A DNA stretch of 13,445 bases, from positions 1 to 13,445 of the forward strand of contig JAFOXS010000068.1 of assembly GCA_017391665.1 (NCBI GenBank). The letters run 5' to 3'. Under the pieces are notes generated by a model. It had not been told where the DNA came from. It saw nothing but the letters and a program-made list of their open reading frames with translations, and made no database searches. Shown in pieces: positions 12,389-13,445 of this stretch. Made by a program: the position numbers and the translations under genes. Every line of letters begins with the position of its first letter. The first letter of the stretch is position 1. Origin of the DNA: Alistipes sp. Its GTDB lineage: Bacteria; Bacteroidota; Bacteroidia; Bacteroidales; Rikenellaceae.

Positions 12389-13445
12389 TTAGCGTGTAGC
12401 AGGTGCTGCGGGCAGACCGGGCTTGGTGGGGATACGACCCTCATCCATAGCGGCGCTCAATGCAATCCATGCAGCGATAACTGCGTCAACCTTCAGATCC
12501 TCCAGCGACAGACGCTCGTAGGTATCCATCACGGTGTGGTATGTGCGACCATACTCCAACTCATCCTGGATGAACTGGTATGCGGGCAGACCCAAGCCAT
12601 TGAATACTACATGGTCGGTGCTGCCTGTGCGGCGCAATGAGAGGGTCTTGAAGCCGATAGTCTCGATGTGCTTCTTCCAAGCCTCGAAGAAGGGAACAGC
12701 CTGATCGTTCTCCTCGAGGTAGATACCACGGAAGCGACCTGAACCGTTATCCATATTCAGATAGAGTGCGAAGTTGTCATAGCCAGCGAGCTTCTTGCCC
12801 TTCGCTGAGTCGTAGAGGTTGATGTTTGCGTAGCCGCGTGAGCCGTAGAGACCCTGCTCCTCGCCGCCCCACAATGCAAGGCGGATAGTACGCTTGGGCT
12901 GGATGCCGAGCGACTTGATGATACGCATAGCCTCCATCATTACGATACAACCTGATGCGTTGTCAGCACCACCTGTACCACCATGCCATGAGTCGAAGTG
13001 AGCACCGATCAGCACGACCTCGTTCTTGAGCTTGGGGTCGGTACCGGGAATCTCGGCGATCACGTTGTTGATACGCTGGTTGTTGGTAAATGTGTTCTTG
13101 ATGTTGAGCTCCATCTCAACCTTCTCGCCCTTGGCAATCATACGAGCCATGCGGCCGTGGTCCTCGATGGGAAGCATAACCTCACAGATAGGCTCGGGAT
13201 CGCCCACCTTATATGATACACCGCGTGAGGGAGCAACGTTGAATGTACCGCCACCGCTGATGATAGCTGCAGGCTTCTCCTCCTTGAGCATATTGGTGAT
13301 TGCGGTCTGCAACTCGCGTGATGCCATAGATGCTGCGCGGCTGATAGAGGGGATGCGGCTGTTTGATGTGGGACGGGGATCCTGTGCCAGAACCTCCAGC
13401 TCCTCCTCGGTAAAGCGTGTTGCCAGGGGGTTGAAGTTCATCTGG
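12389..13445 (-). CDS. M28 family zinc aminopeptidase, 5' end outside window
   Basis: The frame stays open to the window edge, so the N-terminus and any signal peptide are missing. Numbering from the in-frame ATG at 13441, 350 aa are visible. All co-catalytic metal-site residues of peptidase M28 are present: His148 (GAHFDSWHGG), Asp160 (GTGGADNASG), Glu194/Glu195 (WGGEEQGLYG), Asp231 (LNMDNGSG) and His302 (TYHTVMDTYE). Residues about 30-115 resemble the inserted PA-like region common in secreted M28 enzymes (PAAIISGGGTFNVAPSRG). Family members are usually about 500-550 aa, so roughly a third is missing. The C-terminus is Pro/Ala-rich. It removes N-terminal residues from peptides, probably in the periplasm. 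The GC-richer codons differ from the genes left of the tRNA, fitting host backbone. Confidence 0.9.
   Translation of the reverse strand, partial: QMNFNPLATRFTEEELEVLAQDPRPTSNSRIPSISRAASMASRELQTAITNMLKEEKPAAIISGGGTFNVAPSRGVSYKVGDPEPICEVMLPIEDHGRMARMIAKGEKVEMELNIKNTFTNNQRINNVIAEIPGTDPKLKNEVVLIGAHFDSWHGGTGGADNASGCIVMMEAMRIIKSLGIQPKRTIRLALWGGEEQGLYGSRGYANINLYDSAKGKKLAGYDNFALYLNMDNGSGRFRGIYLEENDQAVPFFEAWKKHIETIGFKTLSLRRTGSTDHVVFNGLGLPAYQFIQDELEYGRTYHTVMDTYERLSLEDLKVDAVIAAWIALSAAMDEGRIPTKPGLPAAPATR

Noticed and set aside
12389..13216. + strand frames opposite the M28 peptidase
   Set aside because: Shadows of a peptidase whose metal ligands are all present on the - strand.

Overview
The window looks like an accessory region of a gut Bacteroidales chromosome, possibly Alistipes or another Rikenellaceae. 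The evidence is type V (Mfa/Fim-like) fimbrillin lipoproteins with Bacteroidetes-style lipoboxes, a BACON domain, TTTG-N20-TAnnTTTG promoters, an IntDOT-like tyrosine recombinase, and start sites that often lack a strong Shine-Dalgarno. Genus is a guess; phylum and order are well supported.

Layout, left to right. (1) 1-917, + strand: three genes joined by ATGA overlaps (a 5'-truncated DUF3791-type gene, a DUF3990 ADP-ribosyltransferase-like gene and a 71-aa gene), resembling a toxin-antitoxin or defence cassette, closed by a terminator. (2) 918-1258: no protein gene; terminators plus a candidate small RNA with a consensus promoter. (3) 1211-7557, - strand: a five-gene surface operon. It encodes a 149-aa protein of unknown function, a 304-aa fimbrillin, a 44-aa peptide, an 1181-aa lipoprotein (fimbrillin domain, BspA leucine-rich repeats, BACON, M64 metallopeptidase) and a 293-aa fimbrillin. 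Its putative promoter sits between 13-bp perfect inverted repeats, so the operon is probably phase-variable by DNA inversion. The leader holds competing RNA stems. (4) 7861-9135: a two-gene - strand unit behind a textbook promoter. The second gene is a double winged-helix protein whose frame is open except for in-frame TGA codons at positions where Trp is plausible, with no TGG at all; it is either UGA=Trp recoded or a peculiar pseudogene. Two 16-bp iteron-like repeats lie in its leader. (5) 9160-10671, + strand: two orphan genes (279 and 175 aa). (6) 10733-12237, - strand: tyrosine recombinase with GGGGGACAAAA repeats upstream, next to the 3' end of an intact tRNA-Thr(CGT), which is the likely attachment site. 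(7) 12329-13445, - strand: an M28 metallopeptidase truncated by the window edge, probably host backbone.

Interpretation: the recombinase beside the tRNA 3' end suggests that sequence left of about 12165 belongs to an integrated element, with the winged-helix/iteron unit as a possible replication or control module and the fimbrial operon and DUF3990 cassette as possible cargo. The left boundary is not in the window, so how much belongs to the element is unproven. No CRISPR array, transposase, rRNA gene or conjugation gene was seen.
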